Positions 33,790-42,941 of a stretch of 48,114 nucleotides of DNA are shown piece by piece. Under the pieces are notes generated by a model, which worked only from the letters and a program-made list of their open reading frames with translations, was not told the origin of the DNA and made no database searches. Position numbers and translations under genes: made by a program. Origin of the DNA: Streptomyces acidicola (GTDB taxonomy: Bacteria > Actinomycetota > Actinomycetes > Streptomycetales > Streptomycetaceae); NCBI RefSeq assembly GCF_009377235.1, contig NZ_VMNX01000044.1, positions 1 through 48,114 of the forward strand, written 5' to 3'. Position 1 is the stretch's first letter; each line of letters begins with the position of its first letter.

Positions 33790-35406
33790 TCAGTGCCCGG
33801 TGGGGCGTACGGACAGTCGGTGGTGGAAGACGTTCCGCGGGTCCCAGCGGTCCTTCGCCCGCTGGAGGGCCGGGTAGTGGTCGCCGTGGTAGAGCACGTG
33901 CCAGGGCGTGCCGGAGGTGTTGTGGCGCGGGTCGGCGAGATCGGCGTCGGCGTAGTTGATGAAGGCGCCGGTGCGGGCGGGGACACCGCCGGTGTCCGCG
34001 TACACGTCCCGGTAGAGCTCGCGGAGGAAGCCGCGGTGGCGCTCGTCGTCGTCGGCCCCCTCCCAGCCGTTGAGGAACATGAGCTTGAGCACGGAGTCGC
34101 GGTGGGCGACCGCTGTCGCGTCCGTGGGCACGGCGTTGACCTGGCCGCCGTAGGTGTTGAGGCTGACGATTCCGGCGGGGTGGTCGTAGTCGGTCCGGGT
34201 GAGGTGGTGGTGCACCGCGTGGATCTGGGACTCCGTCAGCCCCCGTTTCGCGTAGGCCGACTTCACCGCCAGCCGGTAGACCGGGCCCGGGTCGTCCGGG
34301 CTGCCGATGACGGACGCCGCGGTCAGCCACGACAGTGTGTGCGTCTGGACGAAGGGCTGCGCCTTGACGCCCCGGCCGAGCGCGGTGAGCAGGTCGTCGA
34401 GGAGGCGGCGGGCGGCCCGACCGGTGTCCGCGACCTGCCCGATGAGGAGGTGGTTGCCGGCGATCTCCCGGAACAGGACCAATTCGCTGTACAGACGGGT
34501 GCCGTGCGCCCCGGCGGCCGAGTTGTGCTCGACCCAGGTGCCGTAGTTGCCGACGAAGCGGGTGAACTCGTCGCGGCCGAGGCCCTTCCAGGGCCACTCG
34601 ACGCGGAAGGACAGTACGGAGGCGGGCGGCTCGGGCAGGTCACGGAACCAGAAGCGGGTGACGATGCCGAAGCTGCCGGCCCCACCGCCGGTGTGGGCCC
34701 ACCACAGGTCCCGGTTCGGATCGTCCTCCTCCCGTGTGGCCACCACCGCACGGGCGCGGCCCGCCCGGTCCACGACGACCACCTCGACGGCGTACAGCTT
34801 GTCCACGGACAACCCGTGCAGCCGGCACAGCGTGCCGTACCCGCCGCCCGGGACATGGCCGCCCAGGCCCACCTCGGGGCACCAGCCGGCGGGCAGCGTC
34901 ACGCCCCAGCCGACGAACAGCGCCCGGTACGCCGCGCCGAGGCTGCTGCCCGCCTCGACCATGAACGCCTCGCGAGCGTCGTCGTAGCGGACGGCCGTCA
35001 TCCGGGACAGGTCCACGACGACACGGACGCCTTCGTTTTCGACGAAGTCCTCGAAGCCGTGTCCGCCGCTGCGCGCCACGACGTGCTCGCGCCGGCGTAC
35101 GGCCTCCTGGACGGCGTGCACCACCTGGCCGGTCGTGGTGGGGAGGTGGATGCGCCGGGGGCGGCCGGTGAACCGCCGGTTGTAGCCGCGGGCGGCGAGG
35201 GCGGGGTAACGGGGGTCGCTCGGGTCGAGGACGATGTCGGGCCCGGCGCCCGTCTCGGCGACGGCCTCGGACTGCTCGGACTGCTCGGACGGTAAGGGCT
35301 GGGCGGCGGCCTGGGCGGGCAGAGCGCCTGCCGAGGTCCCGGCCGCGGCGGCGGCGCCGACGGCTGCGGCGCGCAGGACGGTACGTCGTCGGGTGTGTTC
35401 GGGCAT
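33790..35406 (-). CDS. Tat-exported bicovalent FAD oxidoreductase, berberine-bridge-enzyme-like
   Basis: A 538-residue flavoenzyme. A twin-arginine signal (RRRTVLRAAAVGAAAA) targets it outside the cell in folded form. The PCMH FAD domain has both flavin-attachment residues, His116 in RSGGHGFEDF and Cys176 in AGWCPEVGLGG. The C-terminal BBE segment is DPRNVFHHRLSV. Bicovalent enzymes of this type oxidise sugars, alkaloids or polyketide products. Residue 38 (PLPSEQ) is encoded by the rare TTA codon (35295-35293), implying dependence on bldA tRNA. An SEQSEQSE run follows in the mature N-terminus. The substrate is unknown. Confidence 0.9.
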   Translation of the reverse strand: MPEHTRRRTVLRAAAVGAAAAAGTSAGALPAQAAAQPLPSEQSEQSEAVAETGAGPDIVLDPSDPRYPALAARGYNRRFTGRPRRIHLPTTTGQVVHAVQEAVRRREHVVARSGGHGFEDFVENEGVRVVVDLSRMTAVRYDDAREAFMVEAGSSLGAAYRALFVGWGVTLPAGWCPEVGLGGHVPGGGYGTLCRLHGLSVDKLYAVEVVVVDRAGRARAVVATREEDDPNRDLWWAHTGGGAGSFGIVTRFWFRDLPEPPASVLSFRVEWPWKGLGRDEFTRFVGNYGTWVEHNSAAGAHGTRLYSELVLFREIAGNHLLIGQVADTGRAARRLLDDLLTALGRGVKAQPFVQTHTLSWLTAASVIGSPDDPGPVYRLAVKSAYAKRGLTESQIHAVHHHLTRTDYDHPAGIVSLNTYGGQVNAVPTDATAVAHRDSVLKLMFLNGWEGADDDERHRGFLRELYRDVYADTGGVPARTGAFINYADADLADPRHNTSGTPWHVLYHGDHYPALQRAKDRWDPRNVFHHRLSVRPTGH

Positions 35407-35564
35407 GGTCTCGCTTCCCTCCTGCGGTGCGCGGCCGTGCGGTGTGCCGCGGATGCCGACAGTTCTGACAGCACTGCACTGACAGCACCGACGCTAGGAA
35501 GCTCCGGGCGTGCCGGGAATCCGGCTGGCCGGTGGCACGAGGGTGCACTCAGCCCCCTTGTATG

Positions 35565-35600
35565 TCCTCTCGCATTCCCTCTCGCATTCCCTCTCGCATG
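35565..35600. repeat. Triple 12-bp tandem repeat upstream of the flavoprotein gene
   Basis: Three adjacent units close to CCCTCTCGCATT occupy 35565-35576, 35577-35588 and 35589-35600. On the minus strand they present ATGCGAGAGGGA in series. This opens a 16-codon frame (MREG MREG MRED IQGG, stop at 35551-35549) between the AAA ATPase gene and the flavoprotein gene. Confidence 0.8.
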
Positions 35601-35609
35601 TCCCGGCCC

Positions 35610-36317
35610 TCAGCCGAGGATGTGCCGCAGATAGGCCTGTGGGTTGTCGAGGTAGCGGCGCCAGTGGTCGACGAGGGCGAGCTCCTGCCACTCCACCCGG
35701 CGCAGGCCGTGCTCCCCGACCTCGACGATGTCGGCGCCCGGCAGCGCGGTCAGCAGCGGGGAGTGGGTGGCGCAGACGACCTGGCCGCCGTTCTCGGCCA
35801 AGTGGTGGACGTGCCCGAGGAGTTCCAGGCAGGAGGAGAAGGACAGCGCCGCCTCCGGCTCGTCCATCACGTACAGGCCGGGCTCCAGGAAGGCCCCCCG
35901 GAACGCGGCGAGAAATCCCTCACCGTGGCTGACCGAGTCGGGCTCGTACCCCTCCCGGTCCAGCGCGTCCATCGCCGTCTCCGCGCGCAGGAAGAACCCC
36001 TTGCGGGCCGACCAGCTGCTGAGCATGCGCCGTCCGCGGGGTGCGGCGTCGAAGCGGATGCGTTCGCCCAGCATCGACTTACGGCGGCGGCTGGCGTAGC
36101 GCCAGTCGTGCGAACCGCCCCAGGGGTCCAGCCCGAAGCCCTCCGCCAGAGCCTCGACCAGCGTCGACTTGCCCGAGCCGTTCTCACCGACGAGAAACGT
36201 CACCGGCGCGGTGAAGCGCAGCCCGTCCTTGAGGAGCCCGCGCACACAGGGCAGGGACCACGGCCACGTCCCTTCGTCGTACGAGTCCACATGTGCGTAC
36301 GCGCGTTCGACGATCAT
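35610..36317 (-). CDS. AAA-family ATPase (ABC/SMC-like, single domain)
   Basis: A 235-residue ABC-type ATPase. Walker A is VGENGSGKST (43-52), Walker B is GLYVMDEPEAALS with the catalytic Glu, and the H-loop His is in VCATHSPLL. It lacks the coiled coils of SMC/Rad50 proteins. The family (AAA_23-like) includes stand-alone proteins of unknown role and defence-related ATPases; nothing beside it suggests a nuclease partner. The start at 36317 was chosen for MIVERAYAHVDSY; only a weak GGAAG lies upstream. It is co-directional with the flavoprotein gene, 203 bp away. Confidence 0.87.
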   Translation of the reverse strand: MIVERAYAHVDSYDEGTWPWSLPCVRGLLKDGLRFTAPVTFLVGENGSGKSTLVEALAEGFGLDPWGGSHDWRYASRRRKSMLGERIRFDAAPRGRRMLSSWSARKGFFLRAETAMDALDREGYEPDSVSHGEGFLAAFRGAFLEPGLYVMDEPEAALSFSSCLELLGHVHHLAENGGQVVCATHSPLLTALPGADIVEVGEHGLRRVEWQELALVDHWRRYLDNPQAYLRHILG

Positions 36318-36642
36318 GTGGTGAGTCTTCCATGGCCGAGATCGAGGACGGGGAGTTCCTCGTGTCATTCAACGGCGCCCTATGTGGCCGCTCGCAGGCA
36401 CCGAGCCCCGTTCCGGTCCTGCGGCGGATCAGACGACCCGGGTGCCGGGGAAGCGACGTGTCGTCGCTCGTCTGTCACCGGCCCCGTGGCATAACGCGGG
36501 CCCGTCGCCGGCCAGTCCGTGACGCACCGCGTACGGGCCCGGTACGTGGATCGCCACACCCGGTTCGCCCCTGCGTACGTGCTGCGGTTCTTTCATCGGC
36601 CGTTCGCCCGTCAAGGAAACCTGGCGCGAACCGTCAAGTGCG
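36318..36642. other. Gene-free stretch with a truncated gene start at its left edge
   Basis: A plus-strand frame at 36332 begins MAEIEDGEFLVSFNG with good codon bias for about a dozen codons. It then loses coding character and runs into antisense of the regulator. IEDGEFLV with nearly the same codons recurs in msiK at 48087-48109. It looks like the 5' stub of a lost gene. The rest shows no recognisable feature. Confidence 0.35.
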
Positions 36643-39600
36643 TCAGCGGGCCCCGCCGGCTCGGCCCGAGCCGGTGAGCACCGCGGTGACGACTTCGGTG
36701 CGGGACCGCATTCCGGTGCGGGCGAACAGCCTGGTCAGACGGTTGGCGACGGCGTCCTCACTGAGCCGCAGCACGGTGGCGATCCGGCGGTTGGAGAGCC
36801 CTTCGGCGATCAGGGTGGCCAGCAGGTGCTCGTTCTCGGCGGTGGCCTGCTTGCGGCCGGGAACGGTGAGTCCGGCTTCGCGCATCGCGGTCCTGGTGTG
36901 AAAGCGCCACAGCGTCGCGCCGGTCTCGCCGAACAGTTCGTACGCCTCGTGCAGCAGCGTGGCCGGGCCCGCGCCCGCGTCGGCGGCCGCCATCAGGGTG
37001 GTCGCGGTCTCCCACGGCAGGCCGCGGGAGCGGGCCAGGTCCACCGCCTCGCGCAGGTTCGCGCGGGCGGTGTCGGGGTCGTCCTGCCACAGGACCCTGG
37101 CCGAGGCCAGCAGGTGCCGCAGCCGTGTCCTGTCGCTCCCCATCCGGTCGGCGATCCGGCCCAGGTGTTCCAGGCAGGTCACCGCCTCGGCGGTGCGTCC
37201 CGCCTCGGCCGTCACCTCGGCGAGCAGCGCCCACAGCTCTTCCGTGCCGTAGACGTGGGCGTGCTCGTGAGCCCTGTCCAGCCCGCGGCGCAGCGTCCTC
37301 TCGGCGCGGTCCAGGTCGCCGAGGGTCCTGAACACCTCTGCCTCGGCGGCCCTCATGGAGTACGACGGCGGAGCCTCTTCCGGGCCGCGCATGCTCTCCA
37401 TCACGCGCAGGGCACTGGTGGTACGGCCCCGGGCAAGGAGGATGGCCGCGGTCCGCGCGGGAAGGAGAAAACTGTCCGACGCGGGGGTCTGGATCTGGTC
37501 GTTCGCCAGCAATCGGCGGGCCGACTCCAGCGCCTCGTCCCACCGGCCGGTGAGGTGGCACCAGAGGAACTGACTGAGTGGGGGCAGCATCTCCACGGTC
37601 AGCCCACGGGACCCCAGCAGGGTTTCCGCCGCGTGCACGTCATAGCCGGCGGCCAGCTCGTCGAACAGGGCCAGGGCAAGCGCGTACACCTTGCCGGGAG
37701 GCAGTTCCGGCACGGGCGGCGTGGCCAGTTCGCGCCGGAACGGCTCCGGTCGGCCCAGCACCAGTTCCGCCACGGCGCTGAAGGTCCGGGGCGTCCCACC
37801 GACGCGCGGGCCGACGTTCCACACCGCTTCCGTCCGTGAGAGCAGCTCCCGTGCTTCCTGCCACCTCGTCAGCTGGCAGAGGGCCAGGGCCTGGCCGCTC
37901 ACCTTGGCCAGGGCGGGCACCGGCAGCTCGTCCCACCAGCGCGCCGTCGCCAGCCTGGACACCATCGGCCAGTCCAGCTGGTTGGTCGTCACCGCCACGA
38001 ACTGGAGGGCGGCCTCCTGCAGGGCGGACGTGGTCAGCCCTTGCCCCGGGTTGCGCAGCAACGTTTCCGTTATGGTCCGCACGGTCTGGTAGTCGGCCGC
38101 CATGTAGGCGGCGGTCGCGTACCGCTGCAGGGCCGCATCGCGGGCGGCGGGCTGCTCAATGAGGCGGGTGGCGGCCCGGAACCACCGGAGCGTGCCCCGG
38201 CCCTCCGTACCGGGCCGCACCCGCTCGGCGGCCGCCATCAACTCGGCCACCGCGCGTTCACGGTCGACCAGGGTGCCCATGTCCACGATCCGGTCCGCGA
38301 GGTACGTCCGCGCGTCCGCCTCGTCGAGCACGGCCGCCGCCGGACCCGTCGTCTGCCCGGCGTGCTCGGCGTCCGTATGCTCGGCGTCCGTATGCTCCGC
38401 GTCCGTATGCTCCGCGTCCGTATGCGCCCAGAGCACCTCGACCGCGATGGCGGACAGCCGTCTGCGTTCCATCGGCGTCAGCCGTTCCCGGACGGTGTGT
38501 GCCGTCAGCGGAAGGCGGAACGTCCAGCCCCGTACGGCGGAGCCGTCCGGGCCCAGGGGCAGTTGCGAAACTCCCGCAACAGGCCCTGGCAGTTCGTCGA
38601 CGATCCCCACCTCGACCAGACCGCGGACGCCGTCGCCGACAGCGTCGGCGCCCAACTCGGTCCACTCCGCGATCAGTTCCAGGGCCGGTCGGCCCAGCGG
38701 CCACAGAATGCTCAGCGCCGCGGCCACCGCGCGGCACGGCTCGCCCAGCGCGTCCAGAGCCGTGACGAACCGGTCGCCGTCCGGCAGCACCGGGATCGGC
38801 GTCCGCGCGCCCACGAAGGCATGGCCGTCGGCGACCCGGATCTCGCCCCGCCGTGTCCAGCCGGTGAGCAGAGCGTCGACCGCCCCCGGGACCCCACGGG
38901 TGAGCTCGTGCACCAGCCGGGCCAGGGCGGCGTCGGGCGTCGCCTGCAACCGCCGCGCCACCAGCGCGGTGGTGTCCTCCGGTCCCAGGCGGCGCAGCAC
39001 CACCGTACGGGACCCTTCGACGCCGGCCAGCCGTTCCACGGCCCCGTCCGGACCGTCGCGGCCCGGCGCCCCGTCCTCCACGACATGCCGCGCCGACGAC
39101 ACCACCAGCCGGACGTCGGGCGCGAGCCGCGGGAAGTCGATCCCACGGAGCACGGACAGGGATGCGGGATCGGCGTGCTGGGCGTCGTCGACCAGCACGA
39201 CCACGGGCCCGGACCGGTCAACAGGCCCGGACCGGTCAGCGGGCCCGGACCAGTCGAGCGCCGCGCGCAGCAACTCGTCCATCGCCACCTGATCGCGCTT
39301 GTCGGCGGCGGCCAGCGCCCGCGCGGCCTGTTGTCCCGCCGACCGTTGCCGTTCCGCGGCGGCCCGGTGCTCCTCCAGCGCCATGACCAGCCGCAGCGCC
39401 AGCAGCAGCGGCCGTTCACCGTCGGCCGGAACACACGCCACGGCAAGCACGGTGGTCCCCTGCTCGCGCAGCCGCTCACCGACGGACTGGACGAACGTAC
39501 TGCGCCCCACTCCCCGTTCGCCCCGCACGAGCACCAGACGCGGGCCGTCGGGGTCGCTCAGTAAGCCACGGATCTCGTCCGACTCGCGCCCGCGGCCGAG

Positions 39601-39678
39601 CAGGGAGTCGTTGGTCCGGTCCACACGTGCGGCCGTACCACCGCGGACCAGTTCGGTGTTGCCCGACCGCGCAGCCAC
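36643..39678 (-). CDS. Large LuxR-family regulator with AAA/NTPase domain (LAL-like), TTA codon
   Basis: A 1011-residue regulator: N-terminal NTPase domain (about 25-250), a long helical/TPR-like middle, and a C-terminal LuxR HTH (GLSNRRIATVLRLSEDAVANRL). Walker A reads GERGVGRST, so the usual Lys is Arg59; Walker B is VVVLVDDAQHAD. An EHTDA motif is repeated four times by a 15-bp tandem repeat. Codon 39 is TTA (39564-39562), so translation should need bldA tRNA. The GTG at 39678 has AAAAGGA about 11 nt upstream; the long frame beyond it is antisense of the divergent gene. Such proteins often activate antibiotic clusters, but no cluster is next to it. Confidence 0.88.
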   Translation of the reverse strand: MAARSGNTELVRGGTAARVDRTNDSLLGRGRESDEIRGLLSDPDGPRLVLVRGERGVGRSTFVQSVGERLREQGTTVLAVACVPADGERPLLLALRLVMALEEHRAAAERQRSAGQQAARALAAADKRDQVAMDELLRAALDWSGPADRSGPVDRSGPVVVLVDDAQHADPASLSVLRGIDFPRLAPDVRLVVSSARHVVEDGAPGRDGPDGAVERLAGVEGSRTVVLRRLGPEDTTALVARRLQATPDAALARLVHELTRGVPGAVDALLTGWTRRGEIRVADGHAFVGARTPIPVLPDGDRFVTALDALGEPCRAVAAALSILWPLGRPALELIAEWTELGADAVGDGVRGLVEVGIVDELPGPVAGVSQLPLGPDGSAVRGWTFRLPLTAHTVRERLTPMERRRLSAIAVEVLWAHTDAEHTDAEHTDAEHTDAEHAGQTTGPAAAVLDEADARTYLADRIVDMGTLVDRERAVAELMAAAERVRPGTEGRGTLRWFRAATRLIEQPAARDAALQRYATAAYMAADYQTVRTITETLLRNPGQGLTTSALQEAALQFVAVTTNQLDWPMVSRLATARWWDELPVPALAKVSGQALALCQLTRWQEARELLSRTEAVWNVGPRVGGTPRTFSAVAELVLGRPEPFRRELATPPVPELPPGKVYALALALFDELAAGYDVHAAETLLGSRGLTVEMLPPLSQFLWCHLTGRWDEALESARRLLANDQIQTPASDSFLLPARTAAILLARGRTTSALRVMESMRGPEEAPPSYSMRAAEAEVFRTLGDLDRAERTLRRGLDRAHEHAHVYGTEELWALLAEVTAEAGRTAEAVTCLEHLGRIADRMGSDRTRLRHLLASARVLWQDDPDTARANLREAVDLARSRGLPWETATTLMAAADAGAGPATLLHEAYELFGETGATLWRFHTRTAMREAGLTVPGRKQATAENEHLLATLIAEGLSNRRIATVLRLSEDAVANRLTRLFARTGMRSRTEVVTAVLTGSGRAGGAR
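38363..38422. repeat. 15-bp tandem repeat (four units) inside the LuxR/NTPase gene
   Basis: Four units of TGCTCGGCGTCCGTA or TGCTCCGCGTCCGTA encode EHTDA four times in frame. Length changes would keep the frame, so this is a candidate variable-number repeat in a linker. Confidence 0.9.
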
Positions 39679-39924
39679 TGTGCAGTGCGTCCTTTTCGAT
39701 GACGTGCCCCGGCGGGCGGTGAGCACGGCCGTCTCCGGCTGCCCCCGCACCTGGGACTCCCTTGGTGCGCTGACATTATGACCGCCGTCGCCATGAGGTG
39801 AACGCCGACGCGTTCGGACGCGAACTCCCTGTTGTGGGAAGGCCGTTCGCATCCAGGGTGAACGGGGACGCGCGGAGAGCCGTCTCACAGCCGGAGGAGG
39901 GAACGAGGCGAGCAAGGAGTCGTC
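39679..39924. promoter_or_regulatory. Divergent promoter region of the two large regulators
   Basis: The 246 bp carry both promoters. A short inverted repeat CACTG-tg-CAGTG (39676-39687) lies on the minus-strand start codon. GAGGAGG and AAGGAG near 39892-39920 belong to the plus-strand ribosome site region. I cannot assign -35/-10 boxes with confidence. Confidence 0.4.
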
Positions 39925-42912
39925 GTGCAGCAGCCCCATGGACCTGTCATCGGCAGGGACGGCGAAGTCCGCACAGTGGTGGAGACCCTGTCCGCCACCG
40001 GTGCCTCGGCGCGTGTCCTGCTGGTCACCGCCGGCGCCGGGACGGGCAAGACCGCTGTAGTGGAGCAGGCGCGGCGTAGGGCGGTCCAGGAGGGCACCAG
40101 GGTTCTGCGGCTCGGCTGGGAAGGCGCCGAGGACACCGCTGACGTGATTCTCGCCGCCGGGGCGGGCCGCGGCCTGGCCGTCAAGAACCCCGACAGCGGC
40201 CCGCTGCGTCTCACCGCTGCCCGCCGAGCACAGCTGCGTGCCACCGAACGGGACGGCGCGGAGGCCCCGCTGTCCGGACCGGCCACCATCGGCGAGGCAC
40301 TGACGGAGGCGGCCCGCCAGTCCCCCTTCGCGCTGCTCGTCGACGGCGTCGAGCGCATGCCGCGGCGCATCGCCGAGGATGTCGGGCTGCTGCTGCGTAT
40401 GTTCCGCCCACGGGGCGTACCGGTGGTGATGACCGGCCGGCCGGGGTACGCGGCGGACGCCGCCCGCTCGCAACTGACGGCCGCGGCCGACCAAGTGCTC
40501 GTACTCCCGCCCTTGCAGCCGGCCGACATCGCCGCGCTCGTCACCACGCACATCGCCGGACGGTTCGGCCACCCCGCCGAACCCGGCCTGGCGGACGCCG
40601 TGTCGCGTGGGCTGGGCCCACTGGAGGGCAATCCCCGGGCAGTGCTGTCGGTGCTCGACTCCCTCGATGAGCACGACCTGCTGGAACTCGACGGCCAGTT
40701 GTGCCTGACGGTTCCGGAGAGGCGGCTGCGGTTGACCACGGAGCCGGCCGAACTGGTCCGGATCGCCTGGCCCGACGCCCCTCCGGACCCGGAGATCGTC
40801 GAGGCGGCGATCGTCTTCGCCCATGTGACCGACCAGGCCGACATACGGTTCGAAGACGTGCTCAGGCTGCAGCCGCCGGCCGACGTCCGGGCCGCCGAGC
40901 GCAAGCTGGACCGGCTGGTCGCGGACCGGGTACTGACGGCCGCGGACCACGACGGACGCCTGTCGTTCGCCGTCCCGGCGCTCGGGGCGGCCCTGCGGAC
41001 ACTGCCCACCCGGCGCGACGTGCGGGGGGTGTACGCGCGGCTCGTCACCCCGGTGACGGACCGGCTGGGTGCCAAGGCCGCGGGCAGCGGTTACCCCTGG
41101 CTGGCCGATCAGGTCGCCGCCGCCGGCCGGCGGCTGGACGACGGGCTCGCGGTGCCGCTGCTGCTGGCCGCGGCCCGCGAGGACGCCCGGGCCGACTGGC
41201 CCCTGTCGGTCCGCGCCTACTCCTCGGCGCTTCGCCGGCTGGCGCCGCAGGACGAGCGGACGCCGGGCGTGCTCCACGAGGCGAGCAGCCTGAGCCTGCG
41301 GCACGGCGACCACTCCGGCCTCCTGGCGATCGGAGAGCCGCTGCTCGCCTGCCTGGATGCGGTGGACGCGCTGGACGCGGCGGACGTGCCGGACGCCGAG
41401 AACACCCGGAAGGCCCAGAACACCGACGGCCTGGAAACCGTCGCCGGCGCATGGGTTCTGGCGGCACTTCACGAACACCGTTCCCCGTACGCCGACGACG
41501 CCGACCCCCGCTACCGCGAGGCACTGGAACGGCTGCCCGCGGCGGCCGGACTGGCGGCAGTAGCCGGTCTCTACGGCATCGGACCGGTCACGTCCCCACC
41601 GGAATCGGCCGCACACCCGCCAGAATCGGCCGCACACCCACCGGGATCGGCCGCGCACCCCGCCCCGGAGTCGGTCGCCGTCGACGAGTGGGCCGACGCG
41701 ACCGCTCCAGGGCACCGCTCCGGCCCCTTGCCCTCACCCGCCGAGTTACGCCTGGTGACCGCCGCGGTGGGCAGCCATGCCGAACTGCAGGCGGCACGGC
41801 GGAACCTGCCACCCGACGCGACGAACGAACCCGCCCTGGACCGGCTGCGCGACGCCGCCGCCTACGGAGACCTGGCCGGCGCTCTCGCCGCCGTCCTCGG
41901 TGACCGGTACGTCACGGCCAGGGGCGCGGCCGGGGACAGTGTCGCCACCCGGTACCGGGCCATGGTGCGTGACTATCTGACGGGGGACTGGGACGCCGCA
42001 CTGGCAGCCGCCCGTCACATCGAGGTGCGGAGCCGGTCCGACGGTACGGCGGGCGCCGCCCAGCCGGCGCGGGCGCTGGCCGCGGAAATCCACTGCATGC
42101 GCGGGGACGTCGTACGCGCCCGCGCCTGGCTGGAGCGGATACCCGACACCGTCACCCATCCTCTGGTGGCACGGGCACGGCTGGGCGCCCGCTACTGGTC
42201 GGGCCGGACGGAGGAGGCGCTGGAGGGGGCGTGGCACGACGTACGACAGGCGCGGAAGGCCGGCCTGCTCGCCGGTGTGGAGCGGGTGCTGCTGCGGATC
42301 CTGTGGTTCGCCGCCCAGGAGAACGCACCACAGACGGTGCGTCAGGCTCTGGAGGAACTGGAGGCGCTGCACGACGAGGTGGCCTCCCCCATGACCCATG
42401 AGGCGGTGCTCATCGGACGGGGCACGGCGCACCGCGACGCGGACAGCGCACTGACCGCCTACCTGTTGCTGAAGCGCCGGGGCGACGTTCACCTGAGCGT
42501 GTACTGCTGCCAGTGCCTGACGGACACCGCCGACGATCCCCGGCCGTGGCTGAACGAGGCGGCACGCGAGATGCACAGGCTCGGAATCGGGCGCCCCTTC
42601 CGCACCGAGCTCATGCGTGCCGCACAGCGGAGAGACATCGCCATGCCGAGGCTCCGTCCCGCCAGGGAGGACCTGAACGAACAGGACGTCAGGCTGGTAC
42701 GCATGGTGAGCGACGGCGCGACCAACCGGCAGATCGCCGTGGGACTCGCCTGCAGCGAGAAGACCGTGGAGCAACGCCTGACGCGGCTGTTCCAGCGCAC
42801 CGGCTGCCGCTCGCGGGCGGAGCTTGCCGCGGCCTGGCTGGACGGGAACCTGGCACGGCTCGGGCTGCTGCCCGGGGACCCGGCGGGCACGGACACCAGG
42901 TCCGGCGGCTGA
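39925..42912 (+). CDS. Large LuxR-family ATPase regulator (LAL-like), TTA codon
   Basis: A 995-residue regulator divergent from and paralogous in layout to the one at 36643. Walker A is intact (TAGAGTGKTAV, Lys42), Walker B is FALLVDGVERM, and the C-terminal LuxR HTH is SDGATNRQIAVGLACSEKTV. Between the NTPase and TPR-like regions lies a Pro/Ala linker with three PPESAAH-type repeats. Residue 608 (PAELRLV) is encoded by TTA at 41746-41748, implying bldA control. GTG start with AAGGAG 6 nt upstream. Target genes are not evident from sequence; together with its neighbours it forms a regulator cluster. Confidence 0.9.
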   Translation: MQQPHGPVIGRDGEVRTVVETLSATGASARVLLVTAGAGTGKTAVVEQARRRAVQEGTRVLRLGWEGAEDTADVILAAGAGRGLAVKNPDSGPLRLTAARRAQLRATERDGAEAPLSGPATIGEALTEAARQSPFALLVDGVERMPRRIAEDVGLLLRMFRPRGVPVVMTGRPGYAADAARSQLTAAADQVLVLPPLQPADIAALVTTHIAGRFGHPAEPGLADAVSRGLGPLEGNPRAVLSVLDSLDEHDLLELDGQLCLTVPERRLRLTTEPAELVRIAWPDAPPDPEIVEAAIVFAHVTDQADIRFEDVLRLQPPADVRAAERKLDRLVADRVLTAADHDGRLSFAVPALGAALRTLPTRRDVRGVYARLVTPVTDRLGAKAAGSGYPWLADQVAAAGRRLDDGLAVPLLLAAAREDARADWPLSVRAYSSALRRLAPQDERTPGVLHEASSLSLRHGDHSGLLAIGEPLLACLDAVDALDAADVPDAENTRKAQNTDGLETVAGAWVLAALHEHRSPYADDADPRYREALERLPAAAGLAAVAGLYGIGPVTSPPESAAHPPESAAHPPGSAAHPAPESVAVDEWADATAPGHRSGPLPSPAELRLVTAAVGSHAELQAARRNLPPDATNEPALDRLRDAAAYGDLAGALAAVLGDRYVTARGAAGDSVATRYRAMVRDYLTGDWDAALAAARHIEVRSRSDGTAGAAQPARALAAEIHCMRGDVVRARAWLERIPDTVTHPLVARARLGARYWSGRTEEALEGAWHDVRQARKAGLLAGVERVLLRILWFAAQENAPQTVRQALEELEALHDEVASPMTHEAVLIGRGTAHRDADSALTAYLLLKRRGDVHLSVYCCQCLTDTADDPRPWLNEAAREMHRLGIGRPFRTELMRAAQRRDIAMPRLRPAREDLNEQDVRLVRMVSDGATNRQIAVGLACSEKTVEQRLTRLFQRTGCRSRAELAAAWLDGNLARLGLLPGDPAGTDTRSGG
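41596..41658. repeat. 21-bp tandem repeat (three units) inside the second LuxR gene
   Basis: Units at 41596-41616, 41617-41637 and 41638-41658 each contain (A/G)ATCGGCCGC and encode PPESAAH, PPESAAH and PPGSAAH. The repeat keeps the frame and lies in a disordered linker. Confidence 0.9.
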
Positions 42913-42941
42913 TCCCCTCGCCCCATTGGCCCGGGACGGCA

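Noticed and set aside
38041..39564. 507-codon plus-strand frame inside the LuxR/NTPase gene
   Set aside because: Antisense shadow, with no domain features.
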